64,000 nt of DNA from Paenibacillus sp. XY044 (GCF_002257645.1 NZ_NQMO01000009.1:186001-250000), one strand, 5' to 3'; positions 34,119 through 42,990 are shown, counted from the stretch's first letter. Program-made: numbers and translations. The notes: a model not told the origin generated them from the sequence alone.

Positions 34119-36481
34119 CTCAAATACCTGCCGATAATCGATTTTTCGTTTCTTTTCAACTGCTCTGGAGATCCGAACGCAATAATAAACCCACCATCAC
34201 TGCCGCCTCCTGGACCCAACTCTATAATATAATCGCAATTGCTTAACACGGCGGGGTCATGCTCAGTCACAATTACCGAATTCCCGTTCTCAGTTAATTC
34301 GAGCATCAGCTTGATTAGTTTTTCACTATCTGAAAATGATAAGCCGGTTGTAGGCTCATCGAGAATATACAAACGATCCTTACCAGACTGCTTGCCAAGT
34401 TCTTTAGCGAGTTTAATCCTTTGAGACTCTCCGCCGGAAATGGTCGGTGTTTGCTGCCCCAACTTAATATACCCAAGTCCTACTCGTTCAAGAGTAAAAA
34501 GTATATGGCAGATATTCTTATCATATGCAGCACTTTCCTCATTTCCGAAAAAATCTATCGCTTCCGATACGCTCATTTCGAGGATTTGACGTATATTCTT
34601 GCCTTCAATCGTTATTTCCATGGCTTCTTCTATAAAGCCTGTTCCTCCGCAAGCGTCACAATTTTGTTCGATATAGTTTCCAAAACCCACATGATATTTG
34701 ATCACTCGATCACCTTTGCATTGACGACATCCACCTTCGGAGTTCAGTGAAAATAATCCTACTCCATATCCTCTCTCTATCGAATCAGACGTGCTTGCAA
34801 ACATCTTTCGGATCCGATCGAAAATCCCCGTGTAGGTAGCCGGACAAGAGGTTCTGCTTCTTCCTATGGGTTTTTGATCAATGACCAAGCATTTCTTGAT
34901 ATGTTCGATTCCACTTACGCTTACATCGGATAAAAGCACCATTTCTTCGTCTTCATCTGTAATTGTAAGAAACTCTTTTAATTTAGGGACCAAGGTGCCT
35001 GAGATAAAACTCGATTTTCCACTGCCTGATACCCCTGCGATCCCTACCATTACACCGAGGGGGATTTGTACAGTTAAGTGGCGGAGATTATGCAGGTATG
35101 CATTTTCAATCGTCAGCATTTTTTTCGGGTTTATCTTAGAATATGTCTTCTTTACTTGCAGCTTTTTTTGATCGGCTAGATATGGAGCGGTTCTCGATAA
35201 TTCACAGGTCGTAAAATCGTCGAAGCTGCCTTGAAAGATACGATGACCTCCGTAAATTCCAGCATCAGGTCCTAGATCAATGATATAATCTGCAGCACGC
35301 ATAAAATTTTCATCGTGCTCAACAGCAATTACCGTATTCCCTCGATTAACCAGATTTTGAATGATTTGAATGAGCTTTGCTTTCTCAATTTCATGCAATC
35401 CAATGGTCGGCTCATCGAATATAAAGATGATCGAATCCATCTGAGCAATGATAGAGGAAGCGAGAAACAACCGTTGTATTTCACCGCCCGACAAGGTTGG
35501 GACAGGTCGCGACAATGAAAGATGGTGAAGGCCCACATCAATGATACAATCCAGCTTAAGAATAATCTCGTTGATAAGTGTCATACCGAATAACTCAGAT
35601 TTATCCTTTGTTAAAAAATCATTCAAATCTTTAATATACATATTCTCCAGATCTGTTATGGTTTTTCCGGCTATTGTTGTATGCATTGCCTGTTCACCCA
35701 AGCCGGCTCCTCCACACTTGTTGCACTGTTCCTTCCTGCCGTACGCTTCAGATAAGATTCCATTTTGCCTACCGCTAATTTCGCCATATTTAAATCCATT
35801 CAACAGCCATGGAATGACACCTTGAAAACTTGTCTTTCCATGGTCTCCATATTTTAAAACTAACAGTTGTTCATTGCTCAATGTATGAATCGGTTGCGTT
35901 ACAGTCAGCCCATGATATGAACAAAATTCGTCCAACCTCTTTCTGGCCCCTCCCCGATATAGCAACCGTTCGACTAATAGATCTTTTAACTGTGTTCTTC
36001 CATCTGAGAAGATCTTATCTTCATCAATGGAATACGCGTTTCCATTACCTAAGCACTTTACGCACATTCCTTTCGGTGAGTTCCTCAGGAACATGTCCAT
36101 GCTTAGGGAAAGCCCATCGTCGTAATTGGGATCTCTCTTGCCATATGTAGCAAATAAAACGGCGAGCATATTGCCAATCTTTGTCCGCGTTCCAACCGTG
36201 CTACGTGGATTGGATTGGCGAATAATTCTTTGTTCCACTGCGACGGTAGGGGCTAGACCTGTGATTTGATCAAAGGTCGGTGCGGCATCCACCATAAACT
36301 GCGTACCGGAAAACATGAGGTATCGGCGTTTGCCCTCCTCATACAATGTGTCGAACGCGAGACTGGATTTCCCGCTGCCGGATACTCCGGTTATCACGGT
36401 CAATTTACCTCGCGGAATTCGAAGATCGATATTTTTCAAATTATGAACCCGTGCACCCTTAATTTCGATAAATTCGTTCAT
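34115..36481 (-). CDS. UvrA-like ABC-F/excinuclease paralogue (drug-resistance type)
   Basis: About 788 residues, against roughly 940-960 for housekeeping UvrA. Two ATPase modules: Walker A GVSGSGKSSLAFDTLYEEGK and GVSGSGKSSFISGTL; signatures LSGGEIQRLFLAS and ISGGESQRIKLAKELG; Walker B IFDEPTIGLHE and LDEPTTGLSFS. Zinc-binding CxxC pairs are kept (CVKCLGNG, CNKCGGAG, CRQCKGD, CDACGGTG). The UvrB-interaction region appears reduced. Start ATG 36481 lies 9 nt after AAAGG. Short UvrA paralogues are known near DNA-binding antibiotic genes as self-resistance proteins. Coupled to the serine hydrolase. Confidence 0.92.
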   Translation of the reverse strand: MNEFIEIKGARVHNLKNIDLRIPRGKLTVITGVSGSGKSSLAFDTLYEEGKRRYLMFSGTQFMVDAAPTFDQITGLAPTVAVEQRIIRQSNPRSTVGTRTKIGNMLAVLFATYGKRDPNYDDGLSLSMDMFLRNSPKGMCVKCLGNGNAYSIDEDKIFSDGRTQLKDLLVERLLYRGGARKRLDEFCSYHGLTVTQPIHTLSNEQLLVLKYGDHGKTSFQGVIPWLLNGFKYGEISGRQNGILSEAYGRKEQCNKCGGAGLGEQAMHTTIAGKTITDLENMYIKDLNDFLTKDKSELFGMTLINEIILKLDCIIDVGLHHLSLSRPVPTLSGGEIQRLFLASSIIAQMDSIIFIFDEPTIGLHEIEKAKLIQIIQNLVNRGNTVIAVEHDENFMRAADYIIDLGPDAGIYGGHRIFQGSFDDFTTCELSRTAPYLADQKKLQVKKTYSKINPKKMLTIENAYLHNLRHLTVQIPLGVMVGIAGVSGSGKSSFISGTLVPKLKEFLTITDEDEEMVLLSDVSVSGIEHIKKCLVIDQKPIGRSRTSCPATYTGIFDRIRKMFASTSDSIERGYGVGLFSLNSEGGCRQCKGDRVIKYHVGFGNYIEQNCDACGGTGFIEEAMEITIEGKNIRQILEMSVSEAIDFFGNEESAAYDKNICHILFTLERVGLGYIKLGQQTPTISGGESQRIKLAKELGKQSGKDRLYILDEPTTGLSFSDSEKLIKLMLELTENGNSVIVTEHDPAVLSNCDYIIELGPGGGSDGGFIIAFGSPEQLKRNEKSIIGRYLR

Positions 36482-36654
36482 AGTATGCTGCCTTTCATAA
36501 TATTTCATCTTAAAACCTACCGTGGGAGGCAGGCTTCTTTAATGATTCGTACCGACTCGTTTACAGAGATTTCACCTGATGAGGATAGGGAATCATCCCT
36601 TTGCTTGTTCCGTTGCGATTTGTTTCCTTGATATTTAGCTCCATCCCAATCCTG

Positions 36655-37227
36655 CTATAACACTTCCCGCATCACTCTCCGAAAAATACCGGCAATTTGA
36701 TCAAAACGGTCAGGCACGTCACGTAATCCTTGTATTTCAAGTCCAGAGCGGCTTAGATCTTGCACATTATTATAATTCACACCATTTCCATCCATTATAT
36801 ACCCTCGCTTACCATACATTCGTTGGGCGTTCCCGTAATCTTTATACAGTCCAACACCCAACCCAATATACTTAGACGTTTTCGAGGCTCTTCTTTCAAG
36901 TTCATCTAGTATTTTGCTTGCTATCTTCTTCCTTCGAAATTCTTGAAATACATTCAAATCGTTTACTTCAGGTATATTATTTCTGATGAAATAAGGATAA
37001 TGTGAGTTGAAGATCAGGTGACAACAACCAGCTAATGAATTTCCGTAAAAATCCATTATAGTTAAACGTTTACCTTCACGATTCTCCTCTAAGCATCTGA
37101 TGAAATACCCACCGTGTTTATACCATGGAAATTGAGTGGAAAATTCATGATCTAATAAAAGGGCTTCATTTATGTCGAAAGTTGCATAAATTTTATATTG
37201 AGGTATTTCGCGAAAGTCATCACTCTA
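36655..37227 (-). pseudogene. GNAT acetyltransferase lacking a start codon
   Basis: An ATG at 37056 would give 133 residues, but the same frame stays open upstream and is clearly protein. DINEALLLDHEFSTQFPWYK then HGGYFIRCLEENREGKRLTI leads into MDFYGNSLAGCCHLIF, the normal GNAT N-terminus. No ATG, GTG or TTG occurs before a TAG at about 37228, exactly where an R1 module begins. Core motifs: NDLNVFQEFRRKKIASKIL (acetyl-CoA loop) and YGNAQRMYGKRGYIMDG. The last 35 residues also look altered. The 5' end was most likely lost at the repeat. Confidence 0.75.
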
Positions 37228-37315
37228 TCCTGCCCTTTAGCGCAAAGAAGACAGCCTATCATCAGACCGACTGCCTTCGTTTTATGGTTAAACTATCGTG
37301 TCCCGTTATGTTCCG
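37225..37315. repeat. R1 module, complete form
   Basis: Box ATCCTGCCCTTTAGCGCAAA, a hairpin region AGACAGCC...GACTGCCTT, then box TTAAACTATCGTGTCCCGTT. Same order and spacing as 29202-29296. It abuts the truncated 5' end of the GNAT gene. Confidence 0.75.
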
Positions 37316-37455
37316 TAAATATCAGGGGAAACGTATCATGAAAAATCCTAAAGAGAAAATAAAAAAGCCCGCAACAACGCGGACTTTAAGCGTATATGTT
37401 CTTGTCGTCTTTTAAAATATCCCGCCCTAAAGGCTATAACTCCTGCTGATCTCGT

Positions 37456-37935
37456 TTACTTTTCCACAACCGGAATCCACAATTCACCATATACGAAGCC
37501 GTCTCGCTGCCCCATCTCAACCGTTGCATTGGGCCCGCCAACATAGGCGTAATGATCGGCTGCTGGCAAGACTTGACCAAATGCAATGCCAGTAAGCATA
37601 TTACTCAACTCATCGGCCGAATTCCCTTTGCCTTTAACGACGAGGTATTGTCCCTTAGGGAATTGGATTACTCTGTGTTCTTCCGGTACTGATGAATCTG
37701 TCATGACGCCAGCATAATACATCATCTTGTGATTGACCGCTTCGTTTACGGCAAAAATATATTCGTTCGCAGCAATAGTCTTTAATGTGTCAAGCCTTCC
37801 ATCCTGCTCCACTGACCGCCAAAAGTTTTCCTTCTCCTTGTTCATGCCGGCATAATCCGTGTAATCGCTCTTCAGCTCCGTTCCAATTCCAAGAACGCTA
37901 AAGCTGTCTTTTTCCTCAAAGGTATACGTTGCCAT
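37456..37935 (-). CDS. GyrI-like effector-binding domain protein (copy 2)
   Basis: 159 residues from ATG 37935 (ATYTFEEKDSFSVLGIGTEL), after AAAGGAG. The whole protein is one GyrI-like/BmrR-type ligand domain ending FVYGELWIPVVEK, without a DNA-binding part. About four fifths of its residues match the protein at 38562-39041, so the pair arose by duplication around the DoxX gene. Such stand-alone domains can bind or hydrolyse small xenobiotics. Confidence 0.9.
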   Translation of the reverse strand: MATYTFEEKDSFSVLGIGTELKSDYTDYAGMNKEKENFWRSVEQDGRLDTLKTIAANEYIFAVNEAVNHKMMYYAGVMTDSSVPEEHRVIQFPKGQYLVVKGKGNSADELSNMLTGIAFGQVLPAADHYAYVGGPNATVEMGQRDGFVYGELWIPVVEK

Positions 37936-38111
37936 GATTTCAGCTCCTTTATTATGAATGGATCCATCGATTTGTTTATTCACTTGAAAGGTTTATCCTA
38001 ACCATAAATCAATTCAAAACATGATACTCTCTAGAGGGAAAACGTTTGTTATCCAGTTGTTAGTTGAAGTCTATTGGAACCACGAGTGGGTTAGCTTAAT
38101 GTCACGCCTTA

Positions 38112-38534
38112 TTAGAGTCTGCGGCTTTTCGGACGCAGCGCCCAGGAGGCCATGCCAAGCGCGGCATAGAAAAGCGGAAGAATTACATTGAATCCACCAA
38201 CCCCGTAATCATGAGCGAACACATGAGATAAGGCCGCACCCGTCATTAGAAAAAAGATACCGCTATAAGCCCATTCCTTAAGGCGGGGGAATCCTGGTAT
38301 GACGATCGCAAGGATTCCAAGCAATTTCCAAGTCCCGAGAATGTTTGTGATATATAACGGGAAACCAATATGGGTCACTAAATCGACATTGCCACCATAT
38401 CGCATCAATTGCCCGATCCCGCTTAATGCAATAGAGAATGCGAGAATGATGGTGACGGTCCAATAAGCGGCCGTCCTTCCGATATGACGGGATCCAACCT
38501 TCGCGATCTTTTCATTACTGGTAATTGTACTCAT
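38112..38534 (-). CDS. DoxX-like family membrane protein
   Basis: 140 residues, four helices, with the DoxX pattern WTVTIILAFSIALSGIGQLM, HIGFPLYITNILGTWKLLGI and LKEWAYSGIFFLMTGAALSH. Excellent SD (AGAGGAGG). It lies between two near-identical effector-binding genes on the same strand. DoxX relatives take part in redox or electrophile stress; no direct clue here. Confidence 0.92.
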   Translation of the reverse strand: MSTITSNEKIAKVGSRHIGRTAAYWTVTIILAFSIALSGIGQLMRYGGNVDLVTHIGFPLYITNILGTWKLLGILAIVIPGFPRLKEWAYSGIFFLMTGAALSHVFAHDYGVGGFNVILPLFYAALGMASWALRPKSRRL

Positions 38535-38561
38535 TTCTATTCCTCCTCTGGTTTCGTTTAT

Positions 38562-39041
38562 TTAATTCTTCACAACCGGAATCCACATTTCTCCATATAC
38601 AAGGTTGTCACGCTGCCCCATCTCAACCGTTGCATTGGGCCCGCCGACATAGGCGAAGTTATCGGCTTCCGGCAAGATTTGACCAAAGGCAATGCCGGTA
38701 AGCATCCGACTCAAATCATCGGACGTCTTGCCTTCGCCTTTAATGACGAGGTATTGTCCTTTAGGGAATTGGATCTCTCTGTGTTCTTCAGGTACCGGTG
38801 CCTCTGTCATGACGCCGACATAATACATCCTCTTGCGGTTTACTAGTTCGTTCACAGCAAAGATGTAGTCGTTCGCAGCGACAGCCTTTAATGCGTCAAG
38901 CCTTCCATCCTGCTCCACGGTTCGCCAGAAGTTTTCCTTCTCCTTGTCCATGCCCGCATAGTCCGTGTATTCGCTCTTCAGTTCCGTTCCAATACCTACA
39001 ACGATTAAGCCGTCTTTCTCCTCAAGGGTATATGCTGCCAT
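38562..39041 (-). CDS. GyrI-like effector-binding domain protein (copy 1)
   Basis: 159 residues. Start at ATG 39041 (AAYTLEEKDGLIVVGIGTEL) by alignment with its paralogue and 8 nt after GGAG; an ATG one codon earlier is possible. First gene of the operon copy 1-DoxX-copy 2. A decayed regulator of the YafY type points away from it at 39143. Confidence 0.9.
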   Translation of the reverse strand: MAAYTLEEKDGLIVVGIGTELKSEYTDYAGMDKEKENFWRTVEQDGRLDALKAVAANDYIFAVNELVNRKRMYYVGVMTEAPVPEEHREIQFPKGQYLVIKGEGKTSDDLSRMLTGIAFGQILPEADNFAYVGGPNATVEMGQRDNLVYGEMWIPVVKN

Positions 39042-39142
39042 CATCCCAGCTCCTTTTTTTTTGATCAAATCATTTGTTTTTTCTTGATGGGTTAATCATA
39101 ACGATAAATCATGTCAAAAAATGATACTGTTTAGAGGAGCCA

Positions 39143-39262
39143 ATCAAAAAAGTAGAACGGATTAACATCATCATGCGGTACATCAACAACCGTACATTTT
39201 TACCTTTTCGGAAATCACGCATGAGTTTAACATCTCCCGTTCGACGGCGATTCGAGACAACA
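39143..39262 (+). pseudogene. N-terminal remnant of a YafY/WYL-type regulator
   Basis: VERINIIMRYINNRT in one frame, then after a small slip TFSEITHEFNISRSTAIRD in the next. This is the DeoR/YafY winged helix (xRIxxIMxxINxRxxFTxSEIxxEFxISxSTAxRD). Everything after it is lost. Its position, divergent from the effector-binding/DoxX operon, is that of the original regulator. Confidence 0.6.
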
Positions 39263-39323
39263 GGGGAATTCTAATCCTCACTGTCTTCATTAGCCCTTTT
39301 GTTTATCGCATTAGCAAAGAAAA

Positions 39324-39390
39324 ATGGAGCAGTTGCCAACGGCAAACTACTCCATGCTAACTTAAACTATCGTTTCCCGTTAGTTGAACG
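39324..39390. repeat. R1 module: hairpin plus box
   Basis: Hairpin TGGAGCAGTTGCC...GGCAAACTACTCCA then TGCTAAC and the box TTAAACTATCGTTTCCCGTT with AGTTGAA. The box is one of the best-preserved in the window. Confidence 0.75.
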
Positions 39391-39590
39391 AATAACATAA
39401 TACGCTATACGACTAAAGGCGGGACAAAAAATGCTGCTAAGAAAAGTAAAATTGTAGAGCATCCGTACCGCCGATCCGAGTCATTCACTGGATTCGCGGT
39501 TTTTTTACTCAACTTGGTCAGCCCGGCGACCGCTCTACCCCATGCACAACCGGAAGGAGTCCAGCCTCAAGGCGTACGAGGCCACGGTGC

Positions 39591-40775
39591 TCAGCCCTGT
39601 TTACTGGCCGGCTCGGCCGCGTCAGCCGCCCCGGCCAGCCCGCCGCCGAACACCTCCTCGACGAGCCTCTGCGTCGCCTTCTGGAACGCCACTGCCAGTG
39701 ACATTGCGACGTCGTCCACATAGTTCAAGGAGGCGGTCAGGGTCTTGCTGCCGTCGGGCGTGCTGTACATCAGTGCCGCGTAGCCCGAAATGCCGCCGTT
39801 GTGGGTAATGATGGTACCGTCGCCGTTCGGGCCGGCGTCCTGCACGAACACCCCCAAGCCATAGCCGATTTTGGGATACGGCTTGCACATCTCGGCCAGC
39901 AGCGGGGCCGGGAGGAGCTTGCCGCCCATCAGCGCGGAGATGAACGTGTGGAGATCCTGGGTGGTCGAGATCATGTCACCGCCGGTGGAGATCCAGGAGG
40001 GGTTCTGGCGGGTGACGTCGACCGTCTTCTGCTCGCCGGCGTCCTCGTACCGGTAGTAGGCGTGGGCGTGCGGTCCGGGGATCTCCGGCTGGGTGTCTGG
40101 TACCAAGGTACCCGACAGCCCAAGCGGCCCCAGAATCAGCCGCTGCATCTCCTCGGCGAGCGAGCTGCCGGTGACCTTCTCGATCAGCAGCCTGGCCAGC
40201 ACGTAGTTGGTGTTGGAATAGCTCCAGTCCGTTCCCGGCTCGAATCGCACCGGTTTGGACAATGCCAGCCGTACCAGCTCCTCCGGCCGGTAGGTCTTGA
40301 ACCGGTTGTCTACCCACTCCTGGCCCTGCCAGGGGATCCCCGGCACGACCGTCCCGTCTTCGTAGTACTCGCCGGTGAAGTTGAACACCCCGCTGGTGTG
40401 TTGCAGCAGCATCCGCACCGTGATCCGCCGGTCCAGCCCGAACTCGGGCAGGTAGTCTACCACCGGGTCGTCCAGCCCGATCCTGCCCTCGGCAACCAAT
40501 TGCAGCACCACGGTCGCGGTGAAGGTCTTGGTGTTGCTGCCTATCCGGAAGTGCCCGTTTGTAGGCGGCTTCGCCGCCTCGCCCAGCCTGCTCACCCCGG
40601 CGCTGCCGACCCACTCGCCCTGCTCATCGTGCACGCGCAGCTGCACTCCGAGGAAACCGGAATCGACGATCTCCTGGATGGCCTTCTGCAGCTCCGGGCG
40701 ATCCTGCCCGGCAGCGAATCTTTTTTCCTTCATATTTTCTGACGAACTAAAATCTTCTGTTGTTTTCTTTTCCAT
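39591..40775 (-). CDS. serine hydrolase (beta-lactamase/D-aminopeptidase type), high-GC gene of foreign origin
   Basis: 394 residues. Catalytic motifs: S-x-x-K SNTK (Ser80/Lys83), YSN in WSYSNTNYVLARLL, and HNGG near residue 330 (THNGGISGYAAL). No signal peptide. The codons after residue 20 are strongly GC-rich with G or C at nearly every third position, unlike all neighbours. The first 20 codons (EKKTTEDFSSSENMKEKRF) are AT-rich like the host. GC-rich sequence continues about 75 bp past the stop. The body therefore looks acquired from a high-GC actinobacterium and joined to a local start. The family hydrolyses D-peptides, esters or beta-lactams. Confidence 0.92.
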   Translation of the reverse strand: MEKKTTEDFSSSENMKEKRFAAGQDRPELQKAIQEIVDSGFLGVQLRVHDEQGEWVGSAGVSRLGEAAKPPTNGHFRIGSNTKTFTATVVLQLVAEGRIGLDDPVVDYLPEFGLDRRITVRMLLQHTSGVFNFTGEYYEDGTVVPGIPWQGQEWVDNRFKTYRPEELVRLALSKPVRFEPGTDWSYSNTNYVLARLLIEKVTGSSLAEEMQRLILGPLGLSGTLVPDTQPEIPGPHAHAYYRYEDAGEQKTVDVTRQNPSWISTGGDMISTTQDLHTFISALMGGKLLPAPLLAEMCKPYPKIGYGLGVFVQDAGPNGDGTIITHNGGISGYAALMYSTPDGSKTLTASLNYVDDVAMSLAVAFQKATQRLVEEVFGGGLAGAADAAEPASKQG

Positions 40776-40934
40776 TTAGTTTCCCTCACTTTACTTTTTT
40801 ATCAGTCCTATTGTTTTAAACTCGGTTTGGCGTTTTACTTTATCAAAGAATCCGCTTGTGTTCTTTCACTATAGAAGGCTCCGAAACGTCACCTTTCAGC
40901 ACTTGGAGCTGCTTGTTGGATTTTTGCAGTCCTT

Positions 40935-41612
40935 TTACTTGACTGTGACTTTTGACAAATTGGCTCCCATGCCTTTGAGAGCAGCAAATGTCAGTTTATC
41001 CATCGTCGCGCCGTCAAAGCAGATCGTTTTGATCATTCGATAGTACTTCTTAGTAAAGGTAAACCCCGGGTGGAAGGAAACATTATTTAATGTAGCGCCC
41101 TTGAACGAAGCGTTGCTTAATCCCGCTCTGTCAAACTTCACGCCGATAAACGTCTGTCCGTCGAAACGCTGCCCGCTCAGATCGGAGTACTTGAAGTCAA
41201 CCCCGTCAAATAAACAGCCTTCAAATATCGTTGTTTTAAGATCCGTCGTCGTTAACGTGACGTTGGTCAGCCTTACGCCCGTGAATTTGGCTCCGTTAAG
41301 ATTCGCGCTGCTGAAGTTGGTTCGTACAAGAATCGACTTATTGAAGCTTGCATTTGTCAGGTCAAGCGCAGACAGGTTGCAGTCCGTCAGATTCGCGCCG
41401 TCAAAGCTGGCTTCGCGTACGTCGCTTCTCTTAAACGTACTTCCGGCCAAATCCGCGCCCGAAAAGTCGGAACCGGAGAGCGCGCTGCCCTTAAATTGTC
41501 CTTTATGGGCCGTAACGCCCGCTAAGTCACTCTTCGCCAGGTTGCTTGCGCTAAAGTTGGTCACGACTTGCTGTTCCAACGAGCGGGTGGTCATTGTCAA
41601 TTTCTGATTCAT
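40935..41612 (-). CDS. pentapeptide repeat protein
   Basis: 225 residues from ATG 41612. From about residue 20 to 200 it shows continuous A(D/N)LxX five-residue repeats (SNLAKSDLAGVTAHKGQFKG, NLTDCNLSALDLTNASFNKS), forming a right-handed beta-helix. Some such proteins mimic DNA and protect gyrase (Qnr, MfpA); others have no known target. The promoter region carries a dyad matching that of the adjacent TetR gene, so it is probably TetR-controlled. Confidence 0.92.
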   Translation of the reverse strand: MNQKLTMTTRSLEQQVVTNFSASNLAKSDLAGVTAHKGQFKGSALSGSDFSGADLAGSTFKRSDVREASFDGANLTDCNLSALDLTNASFNKSILVRTNFSSANLNGAKFTGVRLTNVTLTTTDLKTTIFEGCLFDGVDFKYSDLSGQRFDGQTFIGVKFDRAGLSNASFKGATLNNVSFHPGFTFTKKYYRMIKTICFDGATMDKLTFAALKGMGANLSKVTVK

Positions 41613-41672
41613 TACATTCACATCTCCTTATAATAAGTTTTCTAACACACGTTTGAACCTTGATCACCTATT

Positions 41673-41691
41673 CATACCAACCGATGGTATG
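41673..41691. promoter_or_regulatory. TetR operator before the pentapeptide gene
   Basis: CATACCAACCGATGGTATG is a dyad with 6-bp arms CATACC/GGTATG. Its complement differs at 2 of 19 positions from 42405-42423 in front of the TetR gene, a strong sign that one repressor binds both. Confidence 0.8.
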
Positions 41692-41724
41692 TATAGGCTT
41701 AAAAATAAGCTGCCTTTCGGCAGT

Positions 41725-42390
41725 TTAGTTTTCTTTGCTGACTTCTCTAGCTGACAAACGAGACAATTCCTCGAGTCGCAGAAACATTTGTTCATCGAAC
41801 AGATCAAGCCCCAGGCCTTTCAATATTTCATCGAAAAACTTTAACTTGCGCAACATCATCTCGGGCGAAGCTTGGATGACCGCCGGGTTTAGCCATATGT
41901 TGGTGAGAATCATCAGCACTTCGCTAAGCTCCCTAGGATAGTCGGTTCGGATCGATCCGTCTCGCATACCCTGTTCGATGATGGGCTGGATATAGATGGG
42001 TACGGCTTTATCGATGATGTTCTCGATTTGTGCCGCCAGCATCTTCGGATTGCGCAAGAGGTTCGGTGCCACCGATGCCAATTCGTCTTGAGCGGGATTG
42101 TCGAGAGAGACGTGGGAAATTTTGCGAAGCTTTTCCAGTCCGTTCAGCTCCTTGTCGTCCCGGACACCGGACAGCATATCATCAACACCTTGGAACAAAT
42201 GGTCGGTGACAGCCTGCAGGATCTCCTCCTTCGACTTGAAGTGATGGTAAATTGCCCCTTTTGTCAGGCCGCCCAGCTCATTAATGATATCCTGAATGGA
42301 GGTCTGCTCGTATCCTTTTTGTATGAACAGGTTAAGAGCCACGGTTAGAATTTGGTTGATTGTTTCTTCAGGATATTTATTCCTTGCCAT
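41725..42390 (-). CDS. TetR/AcrR family regulator
   Basis: 221 residues from ATG 42390 (ARNKYPEETINQILTVALNL), after AAAGGAG. Helix-turn-helix: YEQTSIQDIINELGGLTKGAIYHHFKSKEEIL. The C-terminal domain is mostly helical with no recognised ligand. It lies just upstream of the pentapeptide gene on the same strand and shares its operator sequence, so it very likely represses both itself and that gene. Confidence 0.94.
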   Translation of the reverse strand: MARNKYPEETINQILTVALNLFIQKGYEQTSIQDIINELGGLTKGAIYHHFKSKEEILQAVTDHLFQGVDDMLSGVRDDKELNGLEKLRKISHVSLDNPAQDELASVAPNLLRNPKMLAAQIENIIDKAVPIYIQPIIEQGMRDGSIRTDYPRELSEVLMILTNIWLNPAVIQASPEMMLRKLKFFDEILKGLGLDLFDEQMFLRLEELSRLSAREVSKEN

Positions 42391-42404
42391 TTGCCTGCTC
42401 CTTT

Positions 42405-42423
42405 CATACATTCGGTTGGTATG
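42405..42423. promoter_or_regulatory. TetR autoregulatory operator
   Basis: CATACATTCGGTTGGTATG, matching the site at 41673-41691. It lies between the -10 (42429-42434) and the SD of the TetR gene. Confidence 0.8.
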
Positions 42424-42428
42424 TAACA

Positions 42429-42457
42429 AATATATCCGATTATCCTTTTAATGTCAA
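42429..42457 (-). promoter_or_regulatory. sigma-A promoter of the TetR gene
   Basis: TTGACA (42452-42457) and TATATT (42429-42434) on the minus strand with exactly 17 bp between them. Confidence 0.85.
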
Positions 42458-42667
42458 CACAAAAAAACAAAATCATTTGATCTGGATGTTCGGGCGCGAA
42501 GCAGCTCTACAGTTAGCCTTTCACGATGATTTGAATGTACAAAATGATCACGTCTCGTAATAAGAAATATTACTTTTATCGATCGTTAGGCTGAGTACTA
42601 TACTAAGAAAGCACTAATGCGGACTAAGTATCGCGGAGTTGGCCGCCCTTCCTATGAAGCCTGAAAC
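42458..42667. other. spacer without recognisable gene
   Basis: AT-rich, no open frame with protein character. It leads into a palindrome and then gene fragments. Confidence 0.3.
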
Positions 42668-42703
42668 AAAAAATAACCAACTCCTTTGAGTTGAGTATTT
42701 TTT
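42668..42703. terminator. bidirectional terminator-like hairpin
   Basis: AAAAATAACCAACTC-cttt-GAGTTGAGTATTTTTT: a stem flanked by A-run and T-run, usable on either strand. No intact gene ends here now. Confidence 0.6.
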
Positions 42704-42896
42704 CAATCCATTATCCGAATGGATTGACTTATGTAAGGCTGGGGAAAACATTCGTTTGGATGAAGGAAATCAATATGTTTATTCTTTTGCTTATCGAGAT
42801 CATAAAATCGAAGCGATCTATAATGTCGCAAATCCGGAAATATTTAATGAGAAGAGTTCCTTTAGTAAACGCCGGATATAATGCGTATTTTCACTG
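42700..42896 (+). pseudogene. fragment of an unknown protein
   Basis: The frame EYFFNPLSEWIDLCKAGENI then RLDEGNQYVYSFAYRDHKIE and AIYNVANPEIFNEKSSFSKR is coherent for about 65 codons to a stop, without a start. Its end merges with the R2 repeat. Not recognised; size and composition would suit a small immunity-type protein. Confidence 0.35.
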
Positions 42897-42990
42897 TTAG
42901 TGAGAATTCCCGCAAACCTAAATTTGCACATTTATTCACATACATACATCGATTATGAACCGGGTCAATTCGGGCGCTATTTCGCAACAC
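42838..42990. repeat. R2 dispersed element, copy 2
   Basis: ATATTTAATGAGAAGAGTTC, then TTAGTGAGAATTCCCGCAAA and GGGCGCTATTTCGCAACACT. The VRI(P)ANLNLHIYSHTYIDYE frame is readable. Confidence 0.75.

Noticed and set aside
39801..40742. Long plus-strand open frame (313 codons) over the high-GC hydrolase
   Set aside because: High GC keeps the opposite strand open; the beta-lactamase motifs are on the minus strand.
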